The position numbers and the translations under genes were made by a program. The notes below the pieces were generated by a model. That model had not been told where the DNA came from. It saw only the letters and a list, made by a program, of their open reading frames with translations, and ran no database searches. A stretch of 58,219 nucleotides of DNA from Pasteurellaceae bacterium 15-036681 (GTDB taxonomy: Bacteria; Pseudomonadota; Gammaproteobacteria; Enterobacterales; Pasteurellaceae), in contig MQVI01000012.1 of NCBI GenBank assembly GCA_002002485.1, forward strand, positions 1 to 58,219. The letters are read 5' to 3'. This document shows, one piece after another, positions 29,120-37,907 of this stretch (its first letter is position 1; each line of letters begins with the position of its first letter).

Positions 29120-29535
29120 TGATTTGGTATCAAGGACTGTTTACTTTCAAAGGGCGCTTAAATCGTAAAGGCTTCTGGCAAGGACTAGGTATCAACTTTG
29201 TGTTTTTATTTATCTTTGCAAACTTTTTCGTCAATCTAAGCGCTTTTAGCTGGTTGAGCGTTATTCCATTAAGTATGTCTATTTATAGCCTTATCGCACT
29301 TATTACTAAACGTTTACATGATCGTAACCGTTCAGCTAGGGCGCTGTTTATGCTAGTTGTCCCAGTTCTATGCTACATTATGTCATTCGGCACAGAGGGT
29401 ACGATGCAGTGGCTACTTGGTATTATGATGCCAGTTTTTATTGGTACAATGTTATTCATGGAATGGGCCGTTTTTGTAGGTAATCCTGAACCTAATCAAT
29501 ATGGGGAAAAGGGATTAGCTATTCGATTTAAATAA
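29119..29535 (+). CDS. DUF805 family inner-membrane protein
   Basis: The 138 residues start with the DUF805 signature WYQGLFTFKGRLNRKGFWQG and have about three to four membrane segments, with TKRLHDRNRSARAL between them. The arginine-rich pattern is typical of the family. The function is unknown. Its ATG overlaps the pepN stop (TAATG). It ends 72 bases before engB. Confidence 0.88.
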   Translation: MIWYQGLFTFKGRLNRKGFWQGLGINFVFLFIFANFFVNLSAFSWLSVIPLSMSIYSLIALITKRLHDRNRSARALFMLVVPVLCYIMSFGTEGTMQWLLGIMMPVFIGTMLFMEWAVFVGNPEPNQYGEKGLAIRFK

Positions 29536-29607
29536 ATGTAGATATGGACTCGCACAGCAAGTCTCTACACTTGTGGGGTATAAAATCCCCCTCTTATAAG
29601 ATGAATT

Positions 29608-30234
29608 ATGGAAACTATTAAATTAAATTATCACAAAACTCACTTTTTAACCTCAGCACCTGATATTCGCCATTTACCTGAAGACACTGGTATTGAGATT
29701 GCTTTTGCTGGACGCTCTAATGCAGGCAAATCAACAGCACTAAATGCATTAACAAACCAAAAAAGCTTAGCTCGTACTTCTAAAACGCCAGGACGTACCC
29801 AGCTAATTAACTTATTCGAGGTTGAGCCAAATTGTAAATTAGTCGATTTACCGGGTTATGGCTATGCAGCCGTTCCAGAGCAAATGAAATTACAATGGCA
29901 AAAAGCATTAGGTGAGTATTTACAAGTACGTGAATGTTTGCGTGGTGTTGTAATCTTAATGGATATCCGTCACCCACTAAAAGATTTAGACCAACAAATG
30001 ATTGAATGGGCAGTATCATCTGAATTACCAGTTCTCTTATTATTAACTAAAGCAGATAAACTCAGCCAAAGTGCGCGCAGTAAAACAGTAAAAATGGTTC
30101 GTGAAGCGATTCTACCTTTCCAGGGGGATATCCAAGTTGAGGCTTATTCAGCTCAAAATAAAATCGGAATTGATAAACTTTCTGCAAAATTAGATAGTTG
30201 GTTTGTTGAGGCTGTTATACAAAATGCAGAATAA
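29608..30234 (+). CDS. engB: Ribosome biogenesis GTPase EngB (YihA/YsxC)
   Basis: EngB is an essential small GTPase that helps assemble the 50S ribosomal subunit. The 208 residues show G1 GRSNAGKST (35-43), the switch region [12 protein letters not shown]3 DLPGYGYA, G4 [10 protein letters not shown] and the later [13 protein letters not shown]. The length is normal. The ribosome binding site is weak. The last 11 bases overlap the start of a sialyltransferase gene. Confidence 0.97.
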   Translation: METIKLNYHKTHFLTSAPDIRHLPEDTGIEIAFAGRSNAGKSTALNALTNQKSLARTSKTPGRTQLINLFEVEPNCKLVDLPGYGYAAVPEQMKLQWQKALGEYLQVRECLRGVVILMDIRHPLKDLDQQMIEWAVSSELPVLLLLTKADKLSQSARSKTVKMVREAILPFQGDIQVEAYSAQNKIGIDKLSAKLDSWFVEAVIQNAE

Positions 30235-31444
30235 TAATACTCAACTTATTGAAGTATTCTTAGACTATGCTACCTTACCTAGCCTAAATTATTTAATTAA
30301 TTTTGCTAGCCATAAAGAAGATAGAGAAACTATTCGCTTATTTGGATTAGCGCGATTTAATATTAGTGATGAAATCATAGATAGTTATCCTCAAGGGAAA
30401 CTGCATTTCGTACCTGTTAATGTATCAAAACTAGAGGACTTTAAAAGTAAGTTTAAACAAATTTTGGAAGATAATATTCCTCATAAGAAGGTAAAATTAA
30501 ATTTTCACTTTAACTTATTCCATTCATTAGAAATGCTAACAAATATGTTAGGTGTTTTAACGAACTATTTGAGCGATATTGTTGAAGTAAAACTTAATTT
30601 TTACGATGATGGCTCAGAAGGTATAGTCTCTTTATATAAATTAGCAAACACAATCAGTAAAGATGAATTAATATATCATATTGAACATCAAAAAGAGCAA
30701 ATTAATCAATTTTTAAGCTCCGGAAAATTAGAGTTTTCAAATAGTATCGTTCTAAGATATTTATGGGGGAATTTATTTTCTTCTCATTATCATTTAATCA
30801 GATCAGATTATATTAAAGAAGAAAAATTAGCACCATTACAAAATGCAATTTCAAGCTATCAAGAACTAGAAATTGATTCGTTTCAACGCTTAAGCAATGA
30901 AGCAAAACATTTTATGTTCCAACTATTACAATTAGACTTCAATGAAATTTCCCCTTTGCTTTCTAATAAAGGAAAAAGCTTCTTGTTTCTTGGAACTACT
31001 GTTAATACAGATAATTTAGAAATCACTAATTTTGCAAATAAGCTCCATCTGGATTATTTACAGCAATTTATATCTCCAGACGGGAAATTTTATATTGGTG
31101 AGTACGACAATATTTATTTTAAAGCTCACCCTAACTCTAAACAAGTTAATAAACTTATTTCAGATAATTTTAAAAATATTGTTATATTGCCAAATAATAT
31201 TCCTATGGAAATACTATTGTTTTTAGGTTTAAACATAACAATGATAGGTGGGTTTTCAAGTACTCTATTTTTTTATTTACACCCTGAAAACATTCACCAT
31301 GTTATATTTATGACTGAAGATAAAAATAAAGATAAGGCATATTCCTTAGAAATACATTACTGGTTAAAGCAATCTTTAATTGGATTAGGAAACATAAATG
31401 AGCAACAAGCTCACGAATATACAGAAATATATAACATTCACTAA
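30224..31444 (+). CDS. GT80 family sialyltransferase
   Basis: The 406-residue protein resembles Pasteurella multocida PmST1 (GT80), which transfers sialic acid from CMP-Neu5Ac to galactose. Matching regions are [16 protein letters not shown] near 13, [16 protein letters not shown] at 38-53, YDDGS at 127-131 (catalytic Asp in the family), YFKAHP at 298-303 (His302, family pattern KGHP) and GGFSSTLF at 342-349 (Ser-Ser that holds the CMP phosphate). There is no signal peptide, so it acts in the cytoplasm. I choose ATG 30224 because GAGG lies upstream. An upstream TTG is possible. It overlaps engB and ends 14 bases before rraB. Its codons are more AT-rich than its neighbours, which suggests transfer. 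The linkage type cannot be told from sequence. Confidence 0.88.
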   Translation: MQNNNTQLIEVFLDYATLPSLNYLINFASHKEDRETIRLFGLARFNISDEIIDSYPQGKLHFVPVNVSKLEDFKSKFKQILEDNIPHKKVKLNFHFNLFHSLEMLTNMLGVLTNYLSDIVEVKLNFYDDGSEGIVSLYKLANTISKDELIYHIEHQKEQINQFLSSGKLEFSNSIVLRYLWGNLFSSHYHLIRSDYIKEEKLAPLQNAISSYQELEIDSFQRLSNEAKHFMFQLLQLDFNEISPLLSNKGKSFLFLGTTVNTDNLEITNFANKLHLDYLQQFISPDGKFYIGEYDNIYFKAHPNSKQVNKLISDNFKNIVILPNNIPMEILLFLGLNITMIGGFSSTLFFYLHPENIHHVIFMTEDKNKDKAYSLEIHYWLKQSLIGLGNINEQQAHEYTEIYNIH

Positions 31445-31458
31445 TTGGAGAAAATCAA

Positions 31459-31887
31459 ATGTATAACGTTGATGAATTAAAACAAGAGACTGATGAAATC
31501 ATTGAGTCTCTTTTAGCTGACGGTAGCGATCCTGAAGCACTTTATATTGTTGAGCATCACATTGCTCATCACGACTTTGATAAACTTGAGAAGTTAGTCG
31601 TTGATGCTTATAAGCTTGGCTACGAGATTTCTGAAGCAGAGGAAGTTGAAGAGGAAGATGGGAAAATCATTTTCGTATGTGATATTGTCAGTGAGATCGA
31701 ATTAAAAGCGGAATTAATTGCAGCTCAGCAAAAAGAGCTACTGCCATTAATTGAGAAAGCAGGTGCAATCTACGAAGGTTGGGGAACCTATTTCGAAGAT
31801 CCAGATAGCGATGAAGATGAATATGGCGAAGATGGTGAATTCTTTGATGATGAAGATGATGATTTTGAGGACGATGATCGTCGTTAA
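31459..31887 (+). CDS. rraB: Ribonuclease E inhibitor RraB
   Basis: RraB binds RNase E and dampens RNA decay. The 142 residues match the family: TDEIIESLLADGSDPEALY at the start, HHIAHHDFDKLEKLVVDAYKLGYE in the middle, ELIAAQQKELLPLIEKAGAIYEGWGTYFE later, and a very acidic C-terminal tail rich in Asp and Glu. The ATG follows GGAG at 31447. It sits 14 bases after the sialyltransferase gene and may share its transcript. A strong bidirectional terminator follows. Confidence 0.95.
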   Translation: MYNVDELKQETDEIIESLLADGSDPEALYIVEHHIAHHDFDKLEKLVVDAYKLGYEISEAEEVEEEDGKIIFVCDIVSEIELKAELIAAQQKELLPLIEKAGAIYEGWGTYFEDPDSDEDEYGEDGEFFDDEDDDFEDDDRR

Positions 31888-31893
31888 TATCAG

Positions 31894-31928
31894 GCAAAAC
31901 GCAGGGGCTAATTAGCCCCTGTTTTGCT
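31894..31928. terminator. Bidirectional terminator after rraB
   Basis: A GC-rich core stem CAGGGGCTAA / TTAGCCCCTG is extended by CAAAAC / GTTTTG outside. It lies between rraB and the converging small gene whose stop is at 31927, and gives a T-run on both strands. Confidence 0.9.
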
Positions 31929-32085
31929 ATTTGTCTTGTTCTGATGATTTCTTATCATCTAGTTCTTCATCAAATTTCACGACAGGCACACAACCTCGGC
32001 ATCCTCCCTTTTCAACCCCAAGATCTTTGCACAGCTGATCATATTGCTCCATCAGCTTACGAAAGAAAGATTTTTGTTCAGACAT
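31927..32085 (-). CDS. Small cysteine-containing protein, DUF5363-like
   Basis: I choose ATG 32085 (52 residues) because a perfect AGGAGG lies seven bases upstream. The longer frame from 32148 is not supported. The protein is hydrophilic: MSEQKSFFRKLMEQYDQLCK, then a GGCRGCVPVVKFDEE motif with a CxxC pair, then a charged tail. Short proteins of this shape in Pasteurellaceae are grouped as DUF5363. I recall that family only loosely, so the name is tentative. The function is unknown. A single palindrome, CTCTCCC-TTT-GGGAGAG, lies upstream at about 32172. Confidence 0.7.
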   Translation of the reverse strand: MSEQKSFFRKLMEQYDQLCKDLGVEKGGCRGCVPVVKFDEELDDKKSSEQDK

Positions 32086-32171
32086 AAGAACCTCCTTTAC
32101 AAGTTCCCTTAGCTCACATATTTGCGAAATTATGTAGCACTTGCACAAACCAAATATTTGAAGTCATCACT

Positions 32172-32188
32172 CTCTCCCTTTGGGAGAG
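32172..32188. repeat. Short palindromic repeat
   Basis: CTCTCCC-TTT-GGGAGAG is a 7-base perfect stem in the gap between alaA and the small DUF5363-like gene. It lacks a T-run and looks like a single REP-type unit. Confidence 0.6.
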
Positions 32189-32235
32189 GGTGTAATTTGA
32201 ACCCAAGAAATTGGCCAAAATTTAACGATATAACA

Positions 32236-33453
32236 TTAATCCTGACGATAAGTTTTTAAGAACTTTGCTAATCGTCCAATCGCTTCTTCAAGCTGATGTA
32301 CATAAGGCAATGTCACTACTCTGAAATGGTCTGGATTATGCCAGTTAAAACCCGAGCCCTGCACTAATAGCACTTTTTCTTGTTGCAATAGATCAAGTAC
32401 AAATTGCTGGTCATCTTTAATACCGTACATTTCTAAATCAATTTTCGGGAACATATATAATGCACCTTTTGGCTTCACGCAAGTGATCCCCGGAATTGCT
32501 GTTAATAGTTCATAAGCACGATCACGCTGCTCTAATAAACGCCCACCCGGTAGGATAAATTCATTGATACTTTGGTAACCACCTAACGCCGTTTGAATAC
32601 CATGTTGCATCGGCGTATTGGCACATAAACGCATCGAAGCAAGCATATCTAAGCCTTCAATAAAACCTTTCGCCTGATTTTTCGGCCCATTTAATACCAT
32701 CCAACCTTGGCGGAAGCCTGCCGCACGGTAAGATTTTGATAAACCATTATAAGTGACCGTTAAAAGATCTGGCGCAAGTGGTGCTAAATGGTGATGTACT
32801 GCTCCATCATATAAAATTTTGTCGTAAATTTCGTCCGCGAAAATAATCAAATTATGCTCACGAGCAACTTCCACAATATCCAATAAGACTTGACGGCTAT
32901 AAACTGCACCCGTTGGGTTATTTGGGTTGATCACTAAGATCCCTTTAGTATTTGGGGTGATCTTCGCTTTGATGTCTTCAATATTCGGATTCCATTCATT
33001 CTCTTCATCACAAAGATAGTGAACAGCGGTACCGCCTGCCAATGTGGTTGCAGCACTCCAAAGTGGATAGTCTGGCATTGGAATCAGCATCTCGTCACCT
33101 TCATTCAATAAAGCTTGCATTGACATGGTAATCAATTCAGACACACCGTTACCAATATAAACATCTTTTACGTCTAAATCACGCATACCTTTAAGTTGGT
33201 AATATTGTACAATCGCTTTACGTGCTGAATACAAACCTTTGGAATCGCAATAACCTTGAGCAGTTGGCATGTTACGAATAATATCGACTAAAATCTCAGC
33301 TGGGGCATCAAAGCCAAATGGGGCTGGGTTGCCGATATTAAGTTTTAAAATTTTATGGCCCTCTTCTTCGAGACGAGTTGCTTCTTTATGCACAGGCCCA
33401 CGAATATCATAACGTACATTAGCGAGTTTATCGGTCTTTGCAAAACGTTCCAT
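32236..33453 (-). CDS. alaA: Alanine aminotransferase AlaA (YfbQ)
   Basis: AlaA is the main glutamate-pyruvate transaminase that makes alanine. The 405 residues are a class I/II PLP aminotransferase with IRGPVHKEATRLEEEG at the start, LNIGNPAPFGFDAP, NPNNPTGAVYS, FADEIYDKI and the PLP lysine in YNGLSKSYRAAGFRQGW near residue 240. The length matches E. coli AlaA. The ATG follows AGGAAG. It is divergent from menF, with an uptake word at 33569 between the two. Confidence 0.95.
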   Translation of the reverse strand: MERFAKTDKLANVRYDIRGPVHKEATRLEEEGHKILKLNIGNPAPFGFDAPAEILVDIIRNMPTAQGYCDSKGLYSARKAIVQYYQLKGMRDLDVKDVYIGNGVSELITMSMQALLNEGDEMLIPMPDYPLWSAATTLAGGTAVHYLCDEENEWNPNIEDIKAKITPNTKGILVINPNNPTGAVYSRQVLLDIVEVAREHNLIIFADEIYDKILYDGAVHHHLAPLAPDLLTVTYNGLSKSYRAAGFRQGWMVLNGPKNQAKGFIEGLDMLASMRLCANTPMQHGIQTALGGYQSINEFILPGGRLLEQRDRAYELLTAIPGITCVKPKGALYMFPKIDLEMYGIKDDQQFVLDLLQQEKVLLVQGSGFNWHNPDHFRVVTLPYVHQLEEAIGRLAKFLKTYRQD

Positions 33454-33568
33454 TTTGTCTTCCTATTCAGTATAAAAATTGTTGTTAATTAAGAAAAATG
33501 ATTCACTTTACTCTGATTTGCTAGGAAATTAAAGAGGAAATAAGCTAAAATGGACCTCTTTTTTCATC

Positions 33569-33577
33569 ACAAGCGGT
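33569..33577 (+). other. Apl-type DNA uptake sequence
   Basis: This is the exact 9-mer ACAAGCGGT followed by C, T and a T-run, the extended form of the uptake sequence of the Actinobacillus-type Pasteurellaceae. It lies 22 bases before the menF start. Other exact copies that I read are at 2708 (complement), 4803 (complement), 18312 (complement), 33948 (complement), 35374, 36407 (complement) and 45341. Several are inside genes (pepA, menF, aroE, tsaC). Confidence 0.85.
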
Positions 33578-33599
33578 CTGTTTTTAGAATTTTTTGCAA

Positions 33600-34859
33600 A
33601 TGTCTATTTTTAACCAATTAAAACAACAACTTAGCCAAAAGCTAAATTCGCTACAAGCAACACAGGGTTTGATCCAACTTCAAGCTGAAGTGGATTTAAC
33701 CGTAGAAAATGCGGAGCTATTGGCGTGGTTAAAAGGACAAAATACATTCCCACACTATTTTTGGCAACATCGTGATACTGATCAGACCATTGTTGCAATT
33801 GGGCAAATTCGTCTTTTTAAAGATTTAGAATTGGCTGAAGCATTTAGTCAGCAGCATAATCTGTTGCTTGTGGGCGGAGCGCAATTTGATGGTGAGGCAA
33901 CTTTTGTTCTGCCTCAATTGCTTTTGGTAAAAAATTCTCAAAAAGTCACCGCTTGTTTAAATGTTGATTTAGAAAAACCAATCGATTTAGATACGCTATT
34001 TTTAGCCGCTAAGCCATTACAAGAGTTTCAAGCTAATCAACTTATTGATAGCCAATTAGCATGCGCCCCAAACTGTTGGCAGCAAAATATTGCACTCGCT
34101 CTTGAAGAAATTGAGCAATATCATTTTAGTAAAGTGGTACTTGCCAACGCTAAAACATTAAGCTTTAACAATCCTATCAATCCTTATGATTTGCTTTTGG
34201 CAAGTCAGCATAAAAATCTTGGTTGTTATCATTTCTTGTGGTCTGAGACAGGTGAACAAATCTTTATTGGCTCGACACCTGAACGTTTATATCAACGTAA
34301 TGATCGCCAGTTTTATACCGAGGCTCTTGCAGGAACTGTTGCTGTCACTGAAGATAGAGAAGAGACTGAACGTAATGCCCTTTGGCTATTGAGCGATCAA
34401 AAAAATATCTATGAAAATCTATTAGTAGTTGATGATATTTGTAGCCATCTTGCCGATTGCACTAGTGATATCCAAGTGGGTGATGCGGAGATCAAGCGGT
34501 TACATAACGTGCAACATTTACGTCGCCAAATTCATACCACTTTAGCAGATAATGTGAGCGATGCTGATTGCCTTGCCCGCATTCATCCAACAGCAGCAGT
34601 TGCAGGCTTACCTCGTTCAGAAGCAAAGCAATTTATCGCTCAGCATGAGGCTTTTAAACGTGGTTGGTATGCAGGAACCCTTGGTTATATTAGCCCGAAA
34701 AATGCGGAATTTTGTGTAACTTTGCGTTCTGCATTAATTCAACAAAATCAAATTACGATTTATGCAGGAGCCGGAATTGTTGAGGGATCTGATCCACAAT
34801 CGGAGTGGTTGGAAATTGAGAGAAAATCGTTAGCAATGGCGGGATTGTTAAGGTTTTAG
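33600..34859 (+). CDS. menF: Isochorismate synthase MenF
   Basis: MenF turns chorismate into isochorismate, the first step of menaquinone synthesis. The C-terminal chorismate-binding domain shows FSKVVLANAKTL, FIGSTPERLYQRN, EALAGTV, LHNVQHLRRQI, HPTAAVAGLPRSEA, RGWYAGTLGYI and AGAGIVEGSDPQSEW, which fit MenF/EntC enzymes. I choose ATG 33600 (419 residues). A TTG two codons earlier is also in frame. No good ribosome binding site is seen. The other men genes are not beside it. EntC is the alternative, but the lack of siderophore genes favours MenF. Confidence 0.9.
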   Translation: MSIFNQLKQQLSQKLNSLQATQGLIQLQAEVDLTVENAELLAWLKGQNTFPHYFWQHRDTDQTIVAIGQIRLFKDLELAEAFSQQHNLLLVGGAQFDGEATFVLPQLLLVKNSQKVTACLNVDLEKPIDLDTLFLAAKPLQEFQANQLIDSQLACAPNCWQQNIALALEEIEQYHFSKVVLANAKTLSFNNPINPYDLLLASQHKNLGCYHFLWSETGEQIFIGSTPERLYQRNDRQFYTEALAGTVAVTEDREETERNALWLLSDQKNIYENLLVVDDICSHLADCTSDIQVGDAEIKRLHNVQHLRRQIHTTLADNVSDADCLARIHPTAAVAGLPRSEAKQFIAQHEAFKRGWYAGTLGYISPKNAEFCVTLRSALIQQNQITIYAGAGIVEGSDPQSEWLEIERKSLAMAGLLRF

Positions 34860-35073
34860 TTTTTATGTAAATACGTTTATCAGCACTAAAGTCAAATTGT
34901 GTTTGAATTAAACTAAAATAGGACATAGCAGACCGAATTGCTTGTTTTAATTATTCCTAGTAATTTTTGCCAGCACCTTTTTCTACTACGTCGCTTTATG
35001 TCTATGCCTCAAAGGAGGTGATTTTACAATATAGGCAAATAAAATAAGAAGGTGTTTAATTAATAATCGTCTT

Positions 35074-35958
35074 CTATTTCATCTCATTTTTCAAAACTTT
35101 CAACACTTTTTCCATATCAGGCATGACATTTTCCCAGAGATTAAAGGCATGAGCCGCTTGTCCAACTAACATACCTAAGCCATCTTGGCACTCTGTTACG
35201 CCTTGTGAACGAGCGTAGTTTAAGAATGGTGTTTGCTGCTCTTTAGCGTATTGCATATCGTAAACTTTGGCTTGGTTAAAGGTCGATTTTGGTAGTTCTA
35301 CATATTTACCTTGTAAGCCTAGTGATGTGGCATTAATGATTAGATCGAAAGATTGCTGTGCAACTTCTTCTAAACAAGCGGTTTGAATATTGCCAAATTT
35401 TGCACAAACGCTTGCGTTTGAACGTTGGCTTTGCCAACGGCTCGAAGAGCGAACGTAGTGAGTAAATTTCTCGGCTAATTCAACCGCTTTTTGATGAGTG
35501 CGGTTATAGAGAGTAATTTGTTGCTCTGCTTGTAGTAACGGATAAAGCACACCTTTGGTTGCTCCGCCTGCACCTAAAATTAATATCCTTTGATTTGGGA
35601 TTAGCCAACCCAAACGCTCTAAATCCGATTTTAAGCCGAAGCCATCGGTATTATCCGCATATAAACGCCCATCATCTAAACGTTTTAGGGTATTACAAGC
35701 TTCCGCCAACAAGCAGCCTTCACTATGAATGTCAGCAAGGGCAAAAGCACGCTCTTTAAACGGTGCGGTAATATTTGCGCCCTTTGACCCTTCTGCAAAA
35801 AATTGCTGTAGCTGTTGTTCAAATTGCTGTTCATCCCCCAATTTTGCGATATAGCTGATATTTTTAGCGGTTTGTTCGCCAAAAAGCTGATGAATACGAG
35901 GAGATTTACTTTGGGCAATCGGGTTACCCCATACGGCATATTGCGAAGGTTGGCTCAT
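35074..35958 (-). CDS. aroE: Shikimate dehydrogenase AroE with an in-frame palindromic insert
   Basis: AroE reduces 3-dehydroshikimate to shikimate with NADPH. Shikimate-binding residues are present: NPIAQSKSP near the start, Lys68 in ITAPFKERA and Asp105 in ADNTDGFG. The NADPH loop is LGAGGATKG at 129-137, followed by YNRTHQKA. The protein has 294 residues, while AroE is usually about 272. The excess is residues 166-188, rich in Ser/Arg and unlike the family. It is coded by 69 bases (35395-35463) made of small palindromes and flanked by AAATTT on both sides. The frame stays open, so the enzyme may still work. It is the last gene of the yrdD-tsaC-aroE operon. Confidence 0.93.
   Translation of the reverse strand: MSQPSQYAVWGNPIAQSKSPRIHQLFGEQTAKNISYIAKLGDEQQFEQQLQQFFAEGSKGANITAPFKERAFALADIHSEGCLLAEACNTLKRLDDGRLYADNTDGFGLKSDLERLGWLIPNQRILILGAGGATKGVLYPLLQAEQQITLYNRTHQKAVELAEKFTHYVRSSSRWQSQRSNASVCAKFGNIQTACLEEVAQQSFDLIINATSLGLQGKYVELPKSTFNQAKVYDMQYAKEQQTPFLNYARSQGVTECQDGLGMLVGQAAHAFNLWENVMPDMEKVLKVLKNEMK
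35395..35469. repeat. Palindromic insert inside aroE
   Basis: A unit of 63 bases lies between two AAATTT copies (35395-35400 and 35464-35469). It contains three adjacent palindromes: CAAACGCTTGCGTTTG at 35404, CGTTGGC-TTT-GCCAACG at 35423 and GCTCGAAGAGC at 35440. With one AAATTT copy the addition is 69 bases, exactly 23 codons. The flanking repeats look like a target-site duplication. Confidence 0.75.
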
Positions 35959-35961
35959 AGA

Positions 35962-36516
35962 TTATCCTTGTCTAAAAATATGTTGGCTAAAAATATCACG
36001 AATCTCTGAGGGGCTGGTTCTACCTAAGGTTGGTTGATCGACCACAGGAAAGTCTTCACCAAATTGTGCGATAACTTCCTGTGCTGTTCGGCATGGAAGA
36101 AGTGTAGTGAGATTGGCACTTGTAGACGTTAAAGCAAAACCTGTGGCATGACAGATTTCCACAACCGCAGGTACTTGGCATAAGCGCACAGCAATAGTAT
36201 CAAATTGCCCTGTTAAATATTTAGGTGTATTTGGATTAGCTGGCATTACCCATGTAATTGCTTGATCGCTTATCTGCCCAAAGTATTGCCACTCTTTTTC
36301 AGAGAGTTTAGTTTGATCGATATAAGGCAGTAATAGCTCGGTATTCGGTGCAATTAGGATCAATCCTTTTTCTTCGGGACGATTTTTTAATTTTAATAAA
36401 GATCTGACCGCTTGTTCGCTATTAGGATTACAACCTAAGCCAAATACCGCTTCGGTAGGATAAGCAATTACTTGATCTTGCTTGAGTTTTTCGATTATTT
36501 CAGAGAATGAATACAT
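35962..36516 (-). CDS. tsaC: L-threonylcarbamoyladenylate synthase TsaC
   Basis: TsaC (YrdC/Sua5 fold) makes threonylcarbamoyl-AMP from threonine, bicarbonate and ATP for the t6A tRNA modification. TsaE, of the same pathway, is at 17823. I choose ATG 36516 (184 residues), which begins MYSFSEIIEKLKQDQVIAYPTEAVFGLGC, the usual N-terminus. A longer frame from 36603 would run deep into yrdD. Other motifs are KNRPEEKGLILIA, WPxPNP-like WVMPANPNTPKYL, VAVRLCQVP and LTSTSANL. One exact uptake word is inside it. It lies between yrdD and aroE, the conserved order. Confidence 0.94.
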   Translation of the reverse strand: MYSFSEIIEKLKQDQVIAYPTEAVFGLGCNPNSEQAVRSLLKLKNRPEEKGLILIAPNTELLLPYIDQTKLSEKEWQYFGQISDQAITWVMPANPNTPKYLTGQFDTIAVRLCQVPAVVEICHATGFALTSTSANLTTLLPCRTAQEVIAQFGEDFPVVDQPTLGRTSPSEIRDIFSQHIFRQG

Positions 36517-36523
36517 ATATAAA

Positions 36524-37048
36524 TTATTTTTCAAATAAATGCTGGCAGTGTTTATTAGCACATTGATACATCTGTTTACCGCGTACTTTCTTTTCAGTTG
36601 CAAGCGGATAATGACATTTTGGACAGCTTATTTCAATTGGTTTCGATGGCAGAGTGAATTTACATTCAGGATAGCCTGTACAGCCATAGAAATGCTTACC
36701 AGATCGTCCCATACGCTCGACCAATTTATGCGTTTTACACTCAGGGCAATCAAACTCTTCGCTCTGTTCAGGCTCATCGTGAACGGTAAAATGGCATTCA
36801 GGGTAATTACTACAGCCAATAAAAATACCAAAGTTACCTTGTTTTAGCTGTAACAATGAACTGCATTCAGGACAAATTTCATCAAGCGTTTTGATAACGT
36901 GGTTTGTTTGTTGCAAAGGCTTTAAATAGTCGCACTGTGGGTAAGCGCTACAACCTAAAAATAGCCCCTGCTTGCCACGTTTGATTTGCAAAGGCGACTG
37001 ACATTCAGGGCAGATCTCCGCCTGTTTAGTCGATTTAAATAGACTCAT
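36524..37048 (-). CDS. yrdD: YrdD, topoisomerase-type zinc-finger protein
   Basis: YrdD resembles the C-terminal zinc ribbons of DNA topoisomerase I. It carries four zinc-ribbon units, each with CPEC or CPKC and a GCS/YPxC partner: ICPECQSPLQIKRGKQGLFLG, then ICPECSSLLQL, then DCPECKTHKLVERMGRSG, then SCPKCHYPL. The 174 residues from ATG 37048 are normal length. A TTG one codon earlier is possible. It heads the yrdD-tsaC-aroE operon as in E. coli. It probably binds single-stranded nucleic acid, but its role is not settled. Confidence 0.93.
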   Translation of the reverse strand: MSLFKSTKQAEICPECQSPLQIKRGKQGLFLGCSAYPQCDYLKPLQQTNHVIKTLDEICPECSSLLQLKQGNFGIFIGCSNYPECHFTVHDEPEQSEEFDCPECKTHKLVERMGRSGKHFYGCTGYPECKFTLPSKPIEISCPKCHYPLATEKKVRGKQMYQCANKHCQHLFEK

Positions 37049-37058
37049 CAATGACCTA

Positions 37059-37376
37059 CTAAGAATCTAACAATTCAAACTCAATGACAAAGAAATCATT
37101 GTCTTGTGGATAAATTTCTTTGATGACCTGTTTTAATTGGTCAAGAGTCATATTTTCTTGTTTTGCATGAGTTTCGTTAAGTTGTTCAAAATGAATTGGT
37201 GTGACTGAAAGCACACGAATATTGGCGAACCAACGATCATCTTCATAAGTTGAAACACTTAGCGCTTGATTTGGTTGGAAATAAGATTCTGATTTGTCGC
37301 GAATGGTAATAGTCTTTTTACCGCTTATAATATCTGTTTCAAAGCGTTCAAAAAAAGTAATTTTATTGTTAGTCAT
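37059..37376 (-). CDS. yqfB: ASCH-domain protein YqfB, N4-acetylcytidine amidohydrolase
   Basis: YqfB hydrolyses N4-acetylcytidine to cytidine. The 105 residues from ATG 37376 align well with E. coli YqfB: ITFFERFETDIISGKKTITIRD at the start and HAKQENMTLDQLKQVIKEIYP near the end. The lysine and threonine in KKTITIRD are the family active-site region. A longer frame to 37430 is not supported. It starts inside the last codons of recX, so it is likely co-translated with it. Confidence 0.92.
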   Translation of the reverse strand: MTNNKITFFERFETDIISGKKTITIRDKSESYFQPNQALSVSTYEDDRWFANIRVLSVTPIHFEQLNETHAKQENMTLDQLKQVIKEIYPQDNDFFVIEFELLDS

Positions 37377-37833
37377 AGTCACCATAATCCACATTAAGTA
37401 AATGGCTGAAATGATCGTTATAAAAGCCATGGCTGACCATATAACGCCACATTTTTTGCTTGGCTTTTAGATTCCATTCCTTTGGTCGCTTTTTTTCAAA
37501 TAGCTGTTCAGCAATCTCAAACCAATCAATATCTCCCTCTTCCTCAAGTATGGCAATTTCTTGAGAAATAATCCAATCTTTTACACCACGTTGTTTTAAT
37601 TCTTGTTTAACACGTAACGGACCATAGCCTTGGTTTGCTCGATAACGAGCATAAGCGTGACAAAATCGTTCATCACTTTGCCAATTGTGCTGTTGAGCTT
37701 GTTCAATAGCTTTATCAATATCATCGCTTTCATACTCTTTTAGCTTGAGTTTACGGCGTAATTCTAATTCGCTGTAATCTCTTTTGGATAGAAGATAAAC
37801 TACATAGTTTAAGGCAGAATATTTTTGTGTCAT
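37369..37833 (-). CDS. recX: Recombination regulator RecX
   Basis: RecX binds RecA filaments and limits their growth. The 154 residues show the tandem three-helix repeats of the family: ALNYVVYLLSKRDYSELELRRKLKLK, then RFCHAYARYRANQGYGPLRVKQELKQRGV. It lies downstream of recA in the same direction, separated by the recA terminator at 37858-37885. Some read-through of that terminator is the usual source of RecX. Confidence 0.95.
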   Translation of the reverse strand: MTQKYSALNYVVYLLSKRDYSELELRRKLKLKEYESDDIDKAIEQAQQHNWQSDERFCHAYARYRANQGYGPLRVKQELKQRGVKDWIISQEIAILEEEGDIDWFEIAEQLFEKKRPKEWNLKAKQKMWRYMVSHGFYNDHFSHLLNVDYGDYD

Positions 37834-37857
37834 TATTTTTCTTATCGTTAAATAGCA

Positions 37858-37885
37858 AAAATGCGGTTTATAAAAACCGCATTTT
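37858..37885 (-). terminator. Terminator between recA and recX
   Basis: An 11-base stem AAATGCGGTTT / AAACCGCATTT with an ATAA-type loop, followed on the minus strand by a T-run. It lies after the recA stop (37908) and before the recX start. Confidence 0.85.
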
Positions 37886-37907
37886 GTTTATGTATAATCG
37901 CGTTAGA

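Noticed and set aside
35010-35040. Strong AGGAGGTGAT ribosome-binding-like sequence
   Set aside because: No start codon with a following open frame lies at the right distance, so it is likely chance or part of a lost gene.
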